Part shown: in pieces, positions 1-12,700 of the stretch
How the letters are laid out: every line of letters begins with the position of its first letter
Position numbering within the stretch: the stretch's first letter is position 1
Assembly (NCBI GenBank): GCA_949710005.1
Contig: OX453275.1
Span: 12,676,151 to 12,740,150 of the forward strand
Reading direction: 5' to 3'
DNA length: 64,000 bases
Source of the DNA: Ricordea florida
Taxonomy: Eukaryota > Cnidaria > Anthozoa > Corallimorpharia > Ricordeidae
The notes under the pieces: generated by a model
Seen by the model: the letters and a program-made list of their open reading frames with translations, nothing else
Told to the model about the DNA's origin: nothing
The model's database searches: none
Program-made: the position numbers and the translations under genes

Positions 1-480
1 GTTTCTGTTTAACGTTGTGGTCGTTTAAGCCGTGATGCTATTTGTCAGTTTTATCACTCACGATCTGTTTGTTAATTACGCCTGTACTCTGAATCTCGTC
101 GATGAGTCGTTTATACGGTGCAGGTAATTGTTGAGAACGGTTCAGAGGCGTTTCTTGTAAGTTCGTGAACCAGCTGTCTAAAGTGACTCGCTAATAGTAA
201 TAAGTACCATATGTGACACACTCAGGGGAGTCCCTGTCCATTCTGTTGTCAGTCTTAAGAATGTTCAGCTATGCTGTCGGTAGCGTCACAGTTCCTCGTC
301 GCTCGTCTGTGTTCAGTCAGTCCTACCTTAAGGTTTCCGTCAGTCTCACTAATGTCGGTGGCTTGGCAGTCGCAGCATTTGATCTTGTATACTGCTTTTG
401 TCGGTCGCTGCGATGTTGCTTGTCTTTGACGTTTGCTAGTACTTGTCGTGGCGTGGTTATGGGTTAATGGCCAACACGGA
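1..480. other. Unassigned sequence
   Basis: No gene, repeat pair or RNA structure recognised. A plus-strand open frame at 213-467 has no recognisable motif and is not called. Confidence 0.4.
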
Positions 481-497
481 AACTGTAGGATTGTATA

Positions 498-686
498 TGC
501 CCTTTCCCAAAATGGCCGCCATTTATATATTCTTTTGTTTTTCTTTTTTTAATTTAAATTAGACCTTGATGCCTCGTTCAAGGTAAAATATTCTTTTGAA
601 GTTTAGCTTAAGAACGAAGCATGAAGGAATAATTTGAATAAAAAAACAAAAGAATATTTAAATGGGGGCCATTTTGGAATAAGGTG
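498..686. mobile_element. Small TA-flanked MITE (copy 1)
   Basis: Imperfect inverted repeats of about 45 bp read inward from both ends. They share CCAAAATGG near the tip and ATTCTTTTG further in. The dinucleotide TA flanks both sides (496-497 and 687-688), as expected of Tc1/mariner-type targets. A second copy of the family lies at 2992-3170. No coding capacity. Confidence 0.65.
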
Positions 687-1137
687 TATGGCCTTACTGA
701 CAAACGGCCCATAACATCACGGCATAAACGGCCATCATTTGACTCAGATGATGACTTTGTTCAGGTTGCCGAAACATCAGTCAGGGTCATCATCAACAGT
801 TCAACTACTCGGACGACCGAACTCCAGAAACAAACTCTGCTTTCTTGTATCCCTTCATTATATTAAAGTTTACAGTTGGTCAATCGTCCATTGCTGGATT
901 GGCCAAACGATCATGAACGTTCTTTTGCCCCTGTTGCACCTTTCAACCGCTCAAAGAGGGTAACATAAAAGAAGTAAGCCACATAAAACTCTAAACTAGT
1001 CTAAAAACCCGAAAAAGTTGCCTGCATACCCAACAAACAATCGAAAAGCTCGGTGAGCTAGCATACCTTAACCTGTTCCATTTTGGTTTTTTGAACAACA
1101 GTCTGCAAGCAAATTAATGCATTTTATTATATAGACA

Positions 1138-1440
1138 CGAGTGTTTTACTGGAAAATATACCACTCGTAAAACTCATAAAAACTAAATCGGGACCCGAGG
1201 GGTTTATTTTCCATAACCTCACACGTGAGTTTATCGATGACGTAATTTCGGTAATTTCCCTCTGAAATTCTTTTAGTCTATATAATAAAAAGAACATTAC
1301 ACGGCGGCTTGAAGATATGAATTTTATTTTCTCGTGGCAAAAACTATATTTTACTCACTTGCTGCGCTCGTTCGTAAAATATTGTTTTGCCACTCGAAAA
1401 TAAACTTCATATCTTCGCGCCACCGTGTAATATCCTCTAT
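1138..1440. repeat. Fold-back repeat, family A, copy 1
   Basis: A long inverted repeat at about 1296-1437 (ATTACACGG ... CCGTGTAAT, with GAAGATATGAA / TTCATATCTTC arms) follows a leader containing ACTCGTAAAACTCAT. The same leader and arms recur at 41404-41865 inside the KDZ element, so this is a dispersed non-autonomous family. No coding capacity seen. Confidence 0.6.
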
Positions 1441-2319
1441 ATACGTGGCAAAAGACCTCACGTCAACAGTTAAAATTCCACGTATTTAAAGCAGTAGTTC
1501 AAACGAAAGTCACATTTTGGGCCCAATATCGCATTTCTGCTGAGGCCGATAAATGTGAAAACCCGGTAGCTAATGTATTTGCATGGAAACGTAGAAGTGC
1601 ATAAACAAGACAGAACGTCTACTTAAATAGGAATTTTGTATCTCTTGAAAAAAATTCCCAGTAAGAAGTAATTTTGGCTTTTAATTAAGATACAGTCACG
1701 AGAATAGTTTGACTGTTCGGTTCTTAACCTCTGTACAATTTTCATTTGTTAGGCCGCTTAGCACTGAAACAGTGAAGTAGGATTTAAGTTTTCCAGCACC
1801 GTGGAACGAAAGTGAAATTTAATTACTCCGACAACCGAGAGAATTTCGCAATTGTCCACGAAGGTTAACATCTTAGGCAAATGTACATATTGCGAACCAC
1901 CAATCAGCCCGGGGCAAGACCATTCGACACACCAATCAACTGAAGGGATTCATATCATTTAATACTACCTTCACAAAGCCGTCTGAGGTGAGATGGGTGA
2001 GACATCGGTAATAACTGTGACCCTGACACGTCATAGAACGATGTAGTAAATAAGCTATGGTGAATGACGATGTGCAATTTTCCGACCTGTTATGACATGG
2101 TGTATAACTGCACTCACTATTGGCCACTGATATTCAGGACGCAATAGATCATTCCTCTCACATAGGACACAAATATCATGCTACAGTCGTCAACTAAAGT
2201 TGTCAAGAGAGTTGTCAAAGAGTAAAGCAATAGTAGACTTGTAGACGAATGTAATCAGTTTTAACACAAAAAATTGGGACAATAAAACAAGTTGATAAAG
2301 TAAGTTATGTAATAACATT

Positions 2320-2456
2320 AAAAGATCATCGCAGTTTAGTACACAACTTAAGCAGCTGTGAATTTTGAAGCCTGAAAAAAACTCAGGCCTGAACGGGATT
2401 CGAACCCATGCCTCTGCGATATCGGAGCAGTGCTCTACCAACTGCGCTATCAAGCC
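2320..2456 (-). mobile_element. tRNA-derived SINE
   Basis: The head at 2385-2456 (minus strand) folds as a tRNA. The 7-bp acceptor stem has one G-T pair, there is an A-box-like GCGCAGTTGGTAGAG, and a B box GGTTCGAATCC. The anticodon loop would read GAT, but position 33 is C instead of T and the anticodon stem has a mismatch, so this is a SINE head and not a working tRNA-Ile. The body continues to about 2320. A headless copy of the body lies at 2568-2655, and degenerate related heads at 44386-44425 and 62696-62765. Confidence 0.65.
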
Positions 2457-2567
2457 AACTGGGAGCTGGTCATATTGTGAGTTCGTTATATACCCGTAGA
2501 TGAAGAAGAATGATGCAAATGAATATATGAAAGACCATATATTTGAACTGCGGATTAATATGCAATA

Positions 2568-2655
2568 AAATTAAATGATCATCGCAGTTTTGAACACAAC
2601 TTAAGCAGCTGTGAATTTTAAAGCCTGAAAAAAAAAAAAAACGAAGGCCTGAAAG
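2568..2655 (-). repeat. Headless SINE body copy
   Basis: Repeats the body at 2328-2390, including ACACAACTTAAGCAGCTGTG, with an expanded A run, but lacks the tRNA-like head. Confidence 0.5.
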
Positions 2656-2659
2656 TAAG

Positions 2660-2850
2660 TTATACCACCGTAAAGTAAAAGGATGATACTGACGTTTCGA
2701 GCGTTAGCCCTTCGTCATTCGCTTACTCGTATCATTCGCCCTGACTTGTTTGATTATGCCAATTTCTTGTGCTTCAATTTCCCACCGACGCATCACCAGT
2801 TTCTTTAGAAACTATCCCCACAATACTTGTAATCAGTTTTGACTTTAGCT
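2660..2850 (-). repeat. Penelope-like repeat with hammerhead-like motif
   Basis: On the minus strand, 2691-2717 reads TGACGA, then a stem II hairpin (GGGC TAAC GCTC), then GAAAC-GTC. This is the arrangement of the minimal hammerhead ribozymes known in Penelope-like elements. The first core base is A instead of C and stem I is poor, so the copy is probably inactive. The flank to about 2850 matches the reverse complement of 13215-13330, showing a dispersed family. Confidence 0.45.
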
Positions 2851-2991
2851 TTCCTTACATTTGCCCAGTTGTGAATTGACTTACCCTTATTCCATCCACA
2901 AAGTTTGCCTGGAGGAAAGACAAGAAATATTAATACAGTTTCTAAAAACGATTTCTATAGCTTGTGTAGTGTAGTATTATACCATGCTATA

Positions 2992-3170
2992 GACCACTTT
3001 CATAAATGGCGGCCGATTTATTATTCTTTTGTATGTATGTTAATTAGATCCGCTGGCCTCATTTTGGAACAAAAATTTTATTGAATTTTGCACATCCTAG
3101 CGAGGCCAGTAAGGCTCATTACCATGAAAACAAAAGAATGTTTTCTTTGGTCGCCATTATGAAAGAGGTC
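2992..3170. mobile_element. Small TA-flanked MITE (copy 2)
   Basis: The ends read GACCACTTTCATAA and, on the other strand, GACCTCTTTCATAA, flanked by TA (2990-2991 and 3171-3172). Internal arms share ATTCTTTTGT / ACAAAAGAAT with the copy at 498-686. No coding capacity. Confidence 0.7.
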
Positions 3171-3581
3171 TATGTACCTGTCATATTGCATGACCAGCAA
3201 AACCGTTCGTCTTCACAAATCATACCAAAGCGTAAAAGTGCGACCTACCAAATGGAAACAACTGACCTGTTCAACAGGGATGAGTCCTACGAAGGCACGT
3301 TTCTTGGGGCTAAATATTAGAAGAAGCATTTTAACTTCACACTGTGGAGGGGGCGGGAAATGCACACAGCCGGCCTGAAAAAAAAAATCGACATAAATGG
3401 ATGTATCAATATGAAAATTTCATATATGTGCACTGCGGTAGAAAGATATTTCATAAATGAAAGATCCTCGTTGGTATGTAAGCAACAAAATCAGTTGTCA
3501 AGATGAGACCTGAAGAAAGTTCTTACCTTGGAAACTGACTATGTTGCTAACAAAACTGCGAGGATCTTTCATATATTAGAT

Positions 3582-4814
3582 TCCAGTGGCTATTCGTACG
3601 GGACCCGTACACCGACTTGTATTTGCTATTCACACGGGAATCTTCTGAGTATGCGCAATACAGCTATTAATCACAAAAAAATCTCAACCCACTTTCAATT
3701 TTTTTAACATTAACCCACACGGCATCGATTTCGTGGTATTATGGTAGGATATATACAACATCCTTTTATAATAGTAACGGTCACGAGATGAAATATTTCG
3801 TGACAAGTAGCTGGGATGTACAGTTCGTTGAAACATGCCCTCGGCTGAACAAAACGAGCAAATCAACACGTTCTTCAAAACTTGGGCGTGATGTTCAAAC
3901 AAACAGCAGAACTAAATTAAGACGATAGAATACATAACTGCTGAAAACGGAACGAAGCAAGTCTTTATTTATTTATTTATTTATTTATATGCAATATTTC
4001 AACAGGCCACCCAATTCAGCCTAGGCTGGTTTAAATGGGGGCCTGCAAACAATTTGCAAGACATACATTTCAATACATTACATCACATTACATAAACTCA
4101 TTTCAATTACATTTCATGCAGAAAAAAGGCGAAATAGTGCAGAACTATTTACAAAGATACTGTTTCAATTTTGTTTTAAAATTAGGTAGAGAAGTTATAC
4201 TTCTCAGATAGGCCGGAAGTGTGTTCCATACTTTAGCACCGTTATATAAAAAAGAGCTCTGAAATTTAGATGTTTTAGCCAGAGATAAACGGATTTGGTC
4301 TTTATGTCTAGTATTGTAAGTATGGAAGTCACGAGAAAAAGAGAATTGGTTAAGAAGATAAACAGGTGCTAGGCCATGCAGGCACTTAAAAACAAGTAAA
4401 AAAATTTGATAATTGCGGCGCGCCTCTAGCGAAGGCCATCTTAGCGTATTACGAACTTCAGACTGCTGAACAGTTCTGGACTCAATTATGCTAACAGCAC
4501 GCCGCTGCAGCCTGTCGAGATAGCTGCGGTTTGTCTGTCCGCAGCCACCCCAGACAACAGAGCAGTAGTCAAACAATGGAAGTACCATAGACTCATACAA
4601 ACTGATGCAAGCCTCTCGAGGAATGACCCTACGGGCTTTTCGTAGCATGCCCAGCCTGGATGATATTTTGGAAAAAAAACTCCCGTATGAATAACAAATG
4701 CCAGCTGAGCGCACGGGAGCTACCATGAATAAATAGCGGCGCATACTCAGAAGATTCCAGTATGAATAGCAAACACAAGTCGGTGTACGGGTCAGATACG
4801 CATAGCCACTGGGT
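3582..4814. mobile_element. Non-autonomous DNA transposon with long TIRs and 8-bp TSD
   Basis: The first roughly 75 bp (3583-3656) are repeated in inverse orientation at 4737-4810 with few mismatches. Both share CCCGTACACCGACTTGT and GGAATCTTCTGAGTATGCGC. The 8-bp direct repeat TATTAGAT lies immediately outside (3574-3581 and 4815-4822), with one base of slack at the right tip. An 8-bp duplication points to the hAT or P superfamilies. No transposase is left; most of the interior is a truncated LINE. Confidence 0.75.
3957..4680 (-). pseudogene. CR1/Jockey-like LINE, 3' part of reverse transcriptase
   Basis: The open frame ending at 4145 encodes about 180 residues typical of the end of a non-LTR retrotransposon RT: LYESMVLPLFDYCSVVWGG, then LDRLQRRA, a YNTRHK motif, and the WNTLP and F+TKL+ motifs near the C-terminus. 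A 3' untranslated region of about 190 bp ends in a short ATAAATAA-type repeat near 3970, as in CR1-like elements. The palm domain, endonuclease and ORF1 are missing, so this is a 5'-truncated dead copy. The first residues of the open frame (4683-4744) belong to the host transposon. Confidence 0.75.
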
Positions 4815-4822
4815 TATTAGAT

Positions 4823-6230
4823 AGATTTAACATAAATATAAAGGTTACACGTTTTGTTGTTTACTCAAAACACGGAGCCCTTTTAATGAAAAAAGTATTA
4901 TGCAAATGTGTGCCAGGCAACATGCAAAGGACCAAACGTGTCACTTATAGAATGGGTGGCAATGCAACTGCCACTGCATTCCCAGGGAGATTTTGTCCGC
5001 GACTCTGGTAATCTGATTGCTTAAAGAACAGTAGAAACCTGCCGGAAATGAAGTGAATGCGCGTTTGAAGGAGGACCTCACAAAGTCCACAGCAATCAAG
5101 AGTTTTCACTCGTCTCTGTACTAGTACTTAGCTTTCCTCGTCAAATATGGACGGTGCATATTTACCAAAGATAACTGTTCTGGGATTCTCTCCTTAACAG
5201 TGTGTTTATTAGGGAATGTCTTTCGTACCACTAGTTGTTCTGAGGAAGTTAAATATTACTCCGTGTTGGAGCTGTTATCCAGTAAGAGTTAATTCAACTA
5301 GTTAAAAGTAGTTGAGGGCAGGGAAGTCCTCAATCTCCGATTGAATTCAATGGAAAATGCCTTAGGTTTACTTTTGGCCTGCTATTATGTGTTCAATATT
5401 AGTTATCTATTAAAATGTACAAATAGATTTTTGTATAGTGAAGTTGTGCTTCTTAGCCGTCAAGAATGGCATGGAACTATATTCTAACCATATTTAGCAT
5501 AGAGATCATGGTAATGAAGAAAACATTAATTTGACTCAAATTATGATACTATGATATTTAAATACAAATCTGTGCATTTTATTAAATTTTTATTGAGAAT
5601 TTTCATTGCTAGATGTCTATTTACAATGATGTATGTCTGATATTTTTTGAGGCATCAAAATTGAAACTTTTCCGGAGATTTTTTTGCTTAGACTCAACTT
5701 TTAAATGTCTTTATGTCGTTGCATGTCTGAAGTTGTTTAAAGCATCAAAAATAACTGTTATGTTTTTTCTAGTATTGTACTCTGTTTTTAATCAATATTT
5801 CACTCCATTGACATCAGTCCCCATAATGCATCTACTGAAGAAATTGCATTGCAGAACTGTTTTTCCAAGATTGCAAGTAGAGGAAAATGAAACCCCTATG
5901 AAGTTATTCTAGCTAATAACTTCTCAAGGAGTAAAGTTAACTCCAAATGAGAAAACGTTTTAACTTCAATTTTGGAGTTAACACTTCAGGGATAAAAATA
6001 ACTCCAAAATCGGATATTTATTGACATTTATGATTTACTAAAGATCCTTAAAGAATTAATAATATACATGAAAAAATGTCTCCACTTTGATTGGCTAAGA
6101 GAAATGCAGTTTTCAGTTAACACAGTGCAGAAGAGAGGTAGTTCAGTGCAAAAAGAGGTAACAAACCAAGCATTCTTATTGGTCAATGACCAAAAAACAC
6201 ACAGATAGCCAATCAAATGCAAGTCCTTCG
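4823..6230. other. Intergenic sequence without recognised features
   Basis: AT-rich sequence. A few short copies of AACTCCAAA near 5910-6020 were noted. No convincing coding or mobile element. Confidence 0.35.
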
Positions 6231-6289
6231 TGGCACAAAATTTGGATACACTGAACATTTGCGAGCGAAACATTGGGCGGTGTTTCTGA

Positions 6290-7860
6290 GGAAATCGAAA
6301 ATTACGAGCCGGCGGAGCTTAACACGTTGCTCTAGCGATTCTATGTCGAACTTAAAAACAAACTCGATGAGGGTTACGAACCAGAAAGCCTGAAAGTAAT
6401 GATTACATCACTTGATAGACATTTGAAGAACAAAGGGTATAACCTGTCCATTGTTCGCGACAGAGAATTCAGTTCCTCCAAACAAGTACTGGACGGGAAA
6501 GCGAAACAGCTTCGCTTGGCTGGCCACGGCAAGCGCCCATACAAAGTTCGACAACAATCCGAAGAGGTGGAAGAAATTCTCTGGAAGAGCGAGAAACGCG
6601 GTGGCAAAACCCTTGAATCCTTGATTCCTACAGGTGGTGGCAACTCACCCAACAATTTGGTCTCCGTGGAAGGCAGGAACATCACGGAATGAGACTGCAT
6701 GGAGGATTTAAGAATCCTGAAAAGTGACGACGGCCTTGAATTTGTCGAGTTTGCTGAAGGGCCAACGAAAACCAGACCTGGCAAAGCCAAGACAACTTCA
6801 GCCCAAAATGTTCCAGACTGACGGAGAGAGATGTACAGTTGCGTTATTTCGCCAAGACATTAGCCGTAGGCCTCCAGCGTCAGGACGAGTGGTGCATTTT
6901 ATCATTCGATAAAACACAACAGAGGACCAAGCGATGAAATCTGGTACAAAGTCTAGCACATGGGAGAAAATAAAATCACATCCATGCAGAAATGGAAATA
7001 ACAGCCGGTGATCGGTAATTACCGATCAAATTTGCCAGCCAAAAATGAAATGAAATAATAAAATTTCACAAGAATCAAATCAAATATTATCTGGACATAA
7101 CAACACATTGGACATAGCCTTTATCGGTGTTGTGGCTCTTGAAAGAGCCGTTGTTAATGGAAAAAAATGCAAAGTCAAAGTGACAGTCTCAAATTCAGTT
7201 TCTCCTCAAATTGGTCCAGTTTCACCAGCATATTCATGGTATTTGCCTCCAATGAAAGATAGCAGTTGAAAACAGACGAGAGATCTTGGAAGCCATCGAC
7301 CGGCAAACTCTCTCAAGTTTCTAGGAGTTAAGTTCCCATTTCCTTCAGGTTTTCTGGTAAATCGAGATGTTCTTTGTTGATAAAATCCTTGAAAATATCC
7401 ATAATGGTACCGATAATGACGGTGTCTTTGAACCGCTGTGCAACTTGTACTGCAGATGCTCGGTGTCGGTGGATTAGGGAGACTGGGCGAGAACCAACGC
7501 TGAGACCTCCCTCGATTTTACCGCCCCCCCCCCCCCGCCCCCCCACGAGCCCCCCACCTCCACAATTTTACGCCCAAGCAAATTACCTATCAATCTGTTT
7601 TCCCTTATTTCCATCCCTGTCCATGATGAAACACATCATCTCTGAAACCACCTTTGAGTCATCTGAGAAGCGGTTTTCCAATCACAGTGCCCACAAAACA
7701 CTCGTAAGCAAGATGAAGAAAGCAAATCTCGAGAGGTCGTCAATTATTAAGTCACTGGGCACAGAAATATCCAGTCTTTTGACGACTACGATGAAGCAGA
7801 CGAAGACGAACAGCGACAGCTTTCGTGGGCCATCATAAGCTTCTACTTCAAACGCAGTAA
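6290..7860 (+). pseudogene. Crypton-like tyrosine recombinase (KIAA1958/QRICH1-like), decayed
   Basis: Three frames together spell a tyrosine recombinase of the Crypton-derived family. The N-terminal core-binding part (about 6290-6640) has EIENYEPAELNTLL, a YEPESLK motif, LDRHLK and RDREFSSSKQVLDGK. The central part (about 6640-6990) has TVWWQL, FGLRG and DEIWY-type motifs. The C-terminal part (about 7655-7860) has SNHSAHKT, I-K-S/V-x-G-H and DDYDEADEDEQRQLS. Stops and frameshifts break it. In the conserved H-x-x-R box the arginine position reads H (NHSAHKT), so catalysis would be lost. The stretch 6990-7650 is poorly conserved and contains a poly-C run. It is a relic; the family assignment rests on motif memory. 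Confidence 0.65.
7524..7550 (+). repeat. Poly-C tract
   Basis: About 25 bases almost all C. Its length is likely unreliable in sequencing. Confidence 0.8.
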
Positions 7861-8210
7861 TTCCACACATGATAAGGTCACAAGCGTAGAATGTAATGAA
7901 TTCCTTCACTAACTGCACTGTCACATTCAACCTCAACAGCAAGACCTCGCCTGTCATTAAACCTTGCAAACGACGATTCCATTTCATCGAAAGTGATTCG
8001 GATACAGATTGATCCAGACAATTCCTTGAATTTTGTTTGAGTCCAACTGTTGGTTTGATCGAAAGCCGTTGAGGTTTGCAGGGTTTGAACAAATTATTTT
8101 TCCCGTGATTAACGCGCGTTGCGTCTGCATAATCATGATAACATCTCGCATTTTTTCATGTATATTACCAATCAGCAATCACATGATTTCAAGTGCAATA
8201 GGTACAATCG

Positions 8211-8276
8211 AAGACGAAGACGACGACGACGACTACTACTACTACTGCTACTGCTACTGCTACTACTACCATGACG
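8211..8276 (+). repeat. GAC/TAC triplet microsatellite
   Basis: Runs of GAC, TAC and TGC triplets. These produce artificial Asp/Tyr/Cys and Ser/Arg open frames on both strands, which are not genes. Confidence 0.8.
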
Positions 8277-8691
8277 ACAAAGACTGCGGTTGTGGCTGTA
8301 ATAATGTGGCAGACGGTAAACAAAACAACATGAAAACCCAGAATGCAATTTTAAAACTGACACATACAAACTTTGTTCCATTGGATGCCATGACCCTGTA
8401 GAGTGCTTTTAGTGACTCAGCATCATTTGCAGCAAAATGAAAAGCAACTGTTCTTGAGTTCTGAAGGAGAGGACCTAAAGTAGACTAGGAAATAATAAAA
8501 GCGCAACCCGTAAGTACACACAACGTATGATTTTCATGATCGTAAAGACCAGTTTTAAGTCTTGACTTCATGGGCTAACAAGTTATTTACCACAGAACCG
8601 ATACTAACTTCAATAAACTTTGGCATCTTCTGATACACGTAATCAGCTTGGGCACTCAAAGTAGAGCCCACACCAAGACAAAGAGATTATT

Positions 8692-8828
8692 CCATGGAGA
8701 GTGAGCACAAACGACTTTTATTCACGAGCCGCCCTGCATCAAAGAAACGAACGAGTGAGAGCAGCGAACGAGTGAGTTTTTTGACGCATCACAACGAGTG
8801 AATGAAAATCGTTCAAGAACGATCCATG
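8692..8828. repeat. Small fold-back element
   Basis: TCCATGG at the left and CCATGG at the right begin arms that pair for about 35 bp (GACTTTTATTCAC against GTGAATGAAAATC). No coding capacity. Confidence 0.5.
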
Positions 8829-8981
8829 GTATGATGTTTTTATTTCATACAAAGAGGTTTTTCCTTTCTGACAAACACATCTCAAAGATTGGAAGCCATT
8901 CAAGTGCCAGTACAAATTTTATTTATATAAATACCGCCAAATCCGCAACGTGGCGCGATATTCAGTGTCTGTTGACAACTA

Positions 8982-9210
8982 TATATTCTTTATTTTGATG
9001 ATATTTTTAGCTTGATAGTCTTTCCTTTTGACATATCGCTGAAAGATTGCAATCATCCCTCGCAACGATGTGGACTCGTAGTCATTTCCACCTCTGGCTC
9101 TGACAGTGAGTATGGACTCGCTCAAAAATTCATTGAATTGAGCAGGAGGAATTTCTTCAACGTTTCTGAGCTCTACGGGTAACGTCTCTGTCGCTCTTTG
9201 CTTTGGTGTT
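8982..9210 (-). pseudogene. Crypton-like recombinase fragment (N-terminal region)
   Basis: The minus-strand frame contains EEIPPAQFNEFLSE, RARGGNDYESTSLRGM and IFQRYVKRKDY, the same core-binding region seen at 6290-6640 in another copy. Only about 70 residues remain; no catalytic C-terminus is nearby. It lies beyond the last MED25 exon that could be identified. Confidence 0.6.
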
Positions 9211-9778
9211 TTTATTTTCTTGGTCATCGAGGAAGTTATCTATTGTTCCTGAGCATATCTCGGCACTTCTTCCATTTTGCTTTTACAGAAAGCCGCGCGC
9301 TTGTTGCCTTCCCCTGTGAAGTAATGTTCGTGTCTCTAATTGGGACAGACGATGTATTTTCACAGTCGTTCGCTTTTCTGATTGGTTGTTTGTGTATTTG
9401 GTACGCGGGGCTTTTTTTCATTTCTAAATCTCAGTACATGTGAAATAAGTTAAATTTCTGTTTTCCGGACCACCACTACTTCTACCACTGTATTTTGCAC
9501 ATGCCGTTTCATTGCGTCATTCATAAGCGATATTGCCTTGTGCCGTCCGAGTAGATGTTGTCGTTGTCGTGCTTTGCTTTACTCACCTACACTGTGATAA
9601 CTGGTTGCGACAAGGCGTGTGTTCAGAGGTGCCGTAATAAATACCCTATCATTCAATCGCCCACGGAGGCATGGGAAGTGGATTGCCAGAGACAGGGATG
9701 GGATGGGGATATGAAATAAAAAAACATTGTAAGAGACGTGACATTTGTATAAGATTTGTTTCTCTTACCAGCAGGTTT

Positions 9779-12700
9779 TGTGGGATTAGCTGCATGATGA
9801 GTCTCGATGGCCAGTTGTTTGCTTTACTACAAGGGAAAAAAAAGGGACAAACAGTGAGTACACTTCCCAAGCCGAACAACAAACATAAGAGAATTCTCGA
9901 CTTAAATGGTCTCTCATAATTTGAGAGCGAACACATACAGTGTACCGCTTGATTCTCAATAAACGTTCCTCTGATACCTGCATGTTGTAGTATAGGATTT
10001 ATCTGACAGAAGATAGCACAATCTTTTCGTGCTCGGCATTATCTCACATGGCTTAAACGAGAGCCATATAACACCGTTCTAACAGCACGGCTATTGTGGA
10101 AACAAAATATTGGTGTTCGTAACTTAGTTCATTCGTAACCTTGGCGTAACCTAGGCGTAACTGAGGCTCGAAGAGAGAACTCACATAATGGCGACCACAT
10201 TTCACTTTGCATCCTCTGCAAACCAAACAAGGGATGACAACTAGTCGACGCTCGCTATTATTCGAAGTCTACTGCTTCCTTTGTTTTCAATCTCAGTCTA
10301 CTTACTGGTGACATAGAACGAATCTGAGGGAAATGGAGTCAAGCCGTCGCACGATAATATAAAGATCGCTCACTAAATGCTCGCTCCATAAAGGGTACAG
10401 AGCACAATATGCCAGCCAAAAGCATCGTGGCAGAAAACGAGTTTGATATTGTAACGGTTTTCGAAACGTTATTAGACTGCTCCGTTGCAGACTTTGTAGT
10501 GGAAAGGTCGGTGGCGTTGTTTAAGCGTACGTGACAGGAGATTGCAAGACTGATCATTTACGCGACTTTTCGCCTTCGGGTTTTCACCAGCTCTGGCTCC
10601 AAGTTGAGGTTAGACGCTCCAATTTGATTCTCATTTGTGAAGCATATAGACCGCCAAACACTGATTTTAATTGCGTTGAGATTAAATTTAATGATGTAAT
10701 CATTTCAGCATTTTATGTTTACGCTCTGTGCGACCTAAACTGTATTACGGTAAATGGTTTGAAACCTAATCAATCTACGTTCACGTATTGAGCACTGTTT
10801 TACGATTAATCAACTTTTACACTATATATATATATTGAAACGCTTACAACAGCCAGCACGCCAAGAAATCTTATTGCCTCCAATCAAGCTGTAATAAGGT
10901 GCAAGTCTAAACATTTCTTCATCAGCTTCAACCATACTTACAGGGAGTCTCCTGGAGCAACAGAAATATGGCAAGCCAAGGAACGAGTAATTCTCTGTTG
11001 CGCGCCGTTGGGATCAGTTCTTATCTGAAAGATATATCTATATATTAAATTACAGCACTAACTCTACGCGATATATGATTGGTTTTAACAGACTACTGTA
11101 TTAGAGCATAAAGAACGGAGCTCGTGTCATCTCGCCACTCACAAACAAAAAATGAAAGAATTTTTGTTCGATATTCCGAACGAGCTCGATCAAAACATCC
11201 CTTCCAACTTAGACGACAACGAAGATGAGGGGCAATTAGAAAATGTGGATATTGACAGCTCAACCGCCACTAGTTACAAAAGGGAGCTCAAGCAAACCAG
11301 GACTATAATATCGACCAGACGAACACCAGCAATGGCGTTTATGAGCGCAACAAGAAAACTGCCTGTGCAAAGCACATTTTGGTAGGTTTCCTTGCCATAC
11401 TCTAAGAAAAAAAAACGTGAAATTCCCTTTTTCAAAGTTTTCTCCAAGATGCAAGTGTTGACGGCAGAGATTGCTTTGAGGAATTCGAAACGTAATACAA
11501 ATGGTACCAAGTAGGAAATTCTCCAGTTATAAAAAAAAATGGAAACGAAATGAATATTGCCCACTGAAAGCAGTACAAGAGGAAAACAAATGCATTTTTT
11601 TTTTCTCTGGTACCACCTTCGGTGTCGTCTTCGTGTTTGCTAAGGCTCCCTTGAGTGGTGGTTGGTAAAAACACCAAACGGAACGGACCAAACAAATTGA
11701 TATCTCTACAACATTATCATTAAAGCAGAGACCAAAAGCGCGAACGAAGAGAGTAGTGTTCTCGCTGACATAAATTAAGCATCTTCCATACAGAAAACTT
11801 GGCACGGCATCGAAAGTATCAGCCGCGAGCACTAAGCAGTTCGTTTTCTCTTGCTAAGATACAGATCTCGGCACATACAACGTGTCAAATAGCAACCTTA
11901 AGCTTAAAATCTAAGTCTATAACTTTATCAAATTCGGTCTTGAAGTGGTTAAAACCATAGCTCAAGTTATGGCAAAAGGTACCACGATATTGATTCCTGA
12001 TCTTTGAGAGTTACCTTTCTACACATTTCTTTACAGTGTGCAGTAAACAGAAAATGGCTGGGCACTATTTTCATCCTCTCTAAGGGAGTTAATAGGTCTC
12101 TCATATGCCCCACTTCAAAAATAGTTAAATGTATTGAACACTATATTCCCCAGTGGGTGTTCCATCTTTTTTAAGCGCTTCGACGCAGTAATTAGCATCG
12201 AGGTTGGTTTAACCCTACCATCCTCCCTTCCGTCCCTCGCTACTCCTCCCACTTTACGCCCAAAAGTGGAATTTTTCCCCATATCTTGACTAACTTTACG
12301 AGAGAATGTCAATAACATTGCTCACAGCATCCTGCCACTCCAAGTGGCCAGTCCAGACTAAGTGCCTCTGCCCTCCTGGAGTCGGGGTCATATTTTCTGG
12401 GCCTGGCTGTACTTGTCCTGGTACTGGAGCTGGCGCCCTCACTTGTGGAAGTGTCCCTTGTAACGGATTCCCTCGCTGCTGTGGAGTTGCGTTGTTACTG
12501 ACAGGTTGGTTCATGCTAACTGCAATAAAAAAAAACCACGTATTAAGTTCCGAGTCGAGGATCATAAGAAAATTTAATCCAACTAGCAAAACACAAAATC
12601 TACCATTGTAGAACCTCATCAGTCGTCGACAAGAATCTTTGAAGTTTCGGCGACTAAACGTTAAATTATAAGCGTTAAATTATAAGGCCAGAACAGAGAA

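Noticed and set aside
2385-2456. Functional tRNA-Ile(GAT)
   Set aside because: C at position 33, a mismatch in the anticodon stem, an attached SINE body and further truncated copies nearby all indicate a SINE head.
7682-8092. 136-codon minus-strand frame
   Set aside because: Its first part is antisense to the Crypton-like C-terminus (SNHSAHKT ...) on the plus strand; no motif of its own.
8033-8401. Frame with Asp and Tyr runs, and its Ser/Arg antisense
   Set aside because: Translation of a GAC/TAC triplet repeat.
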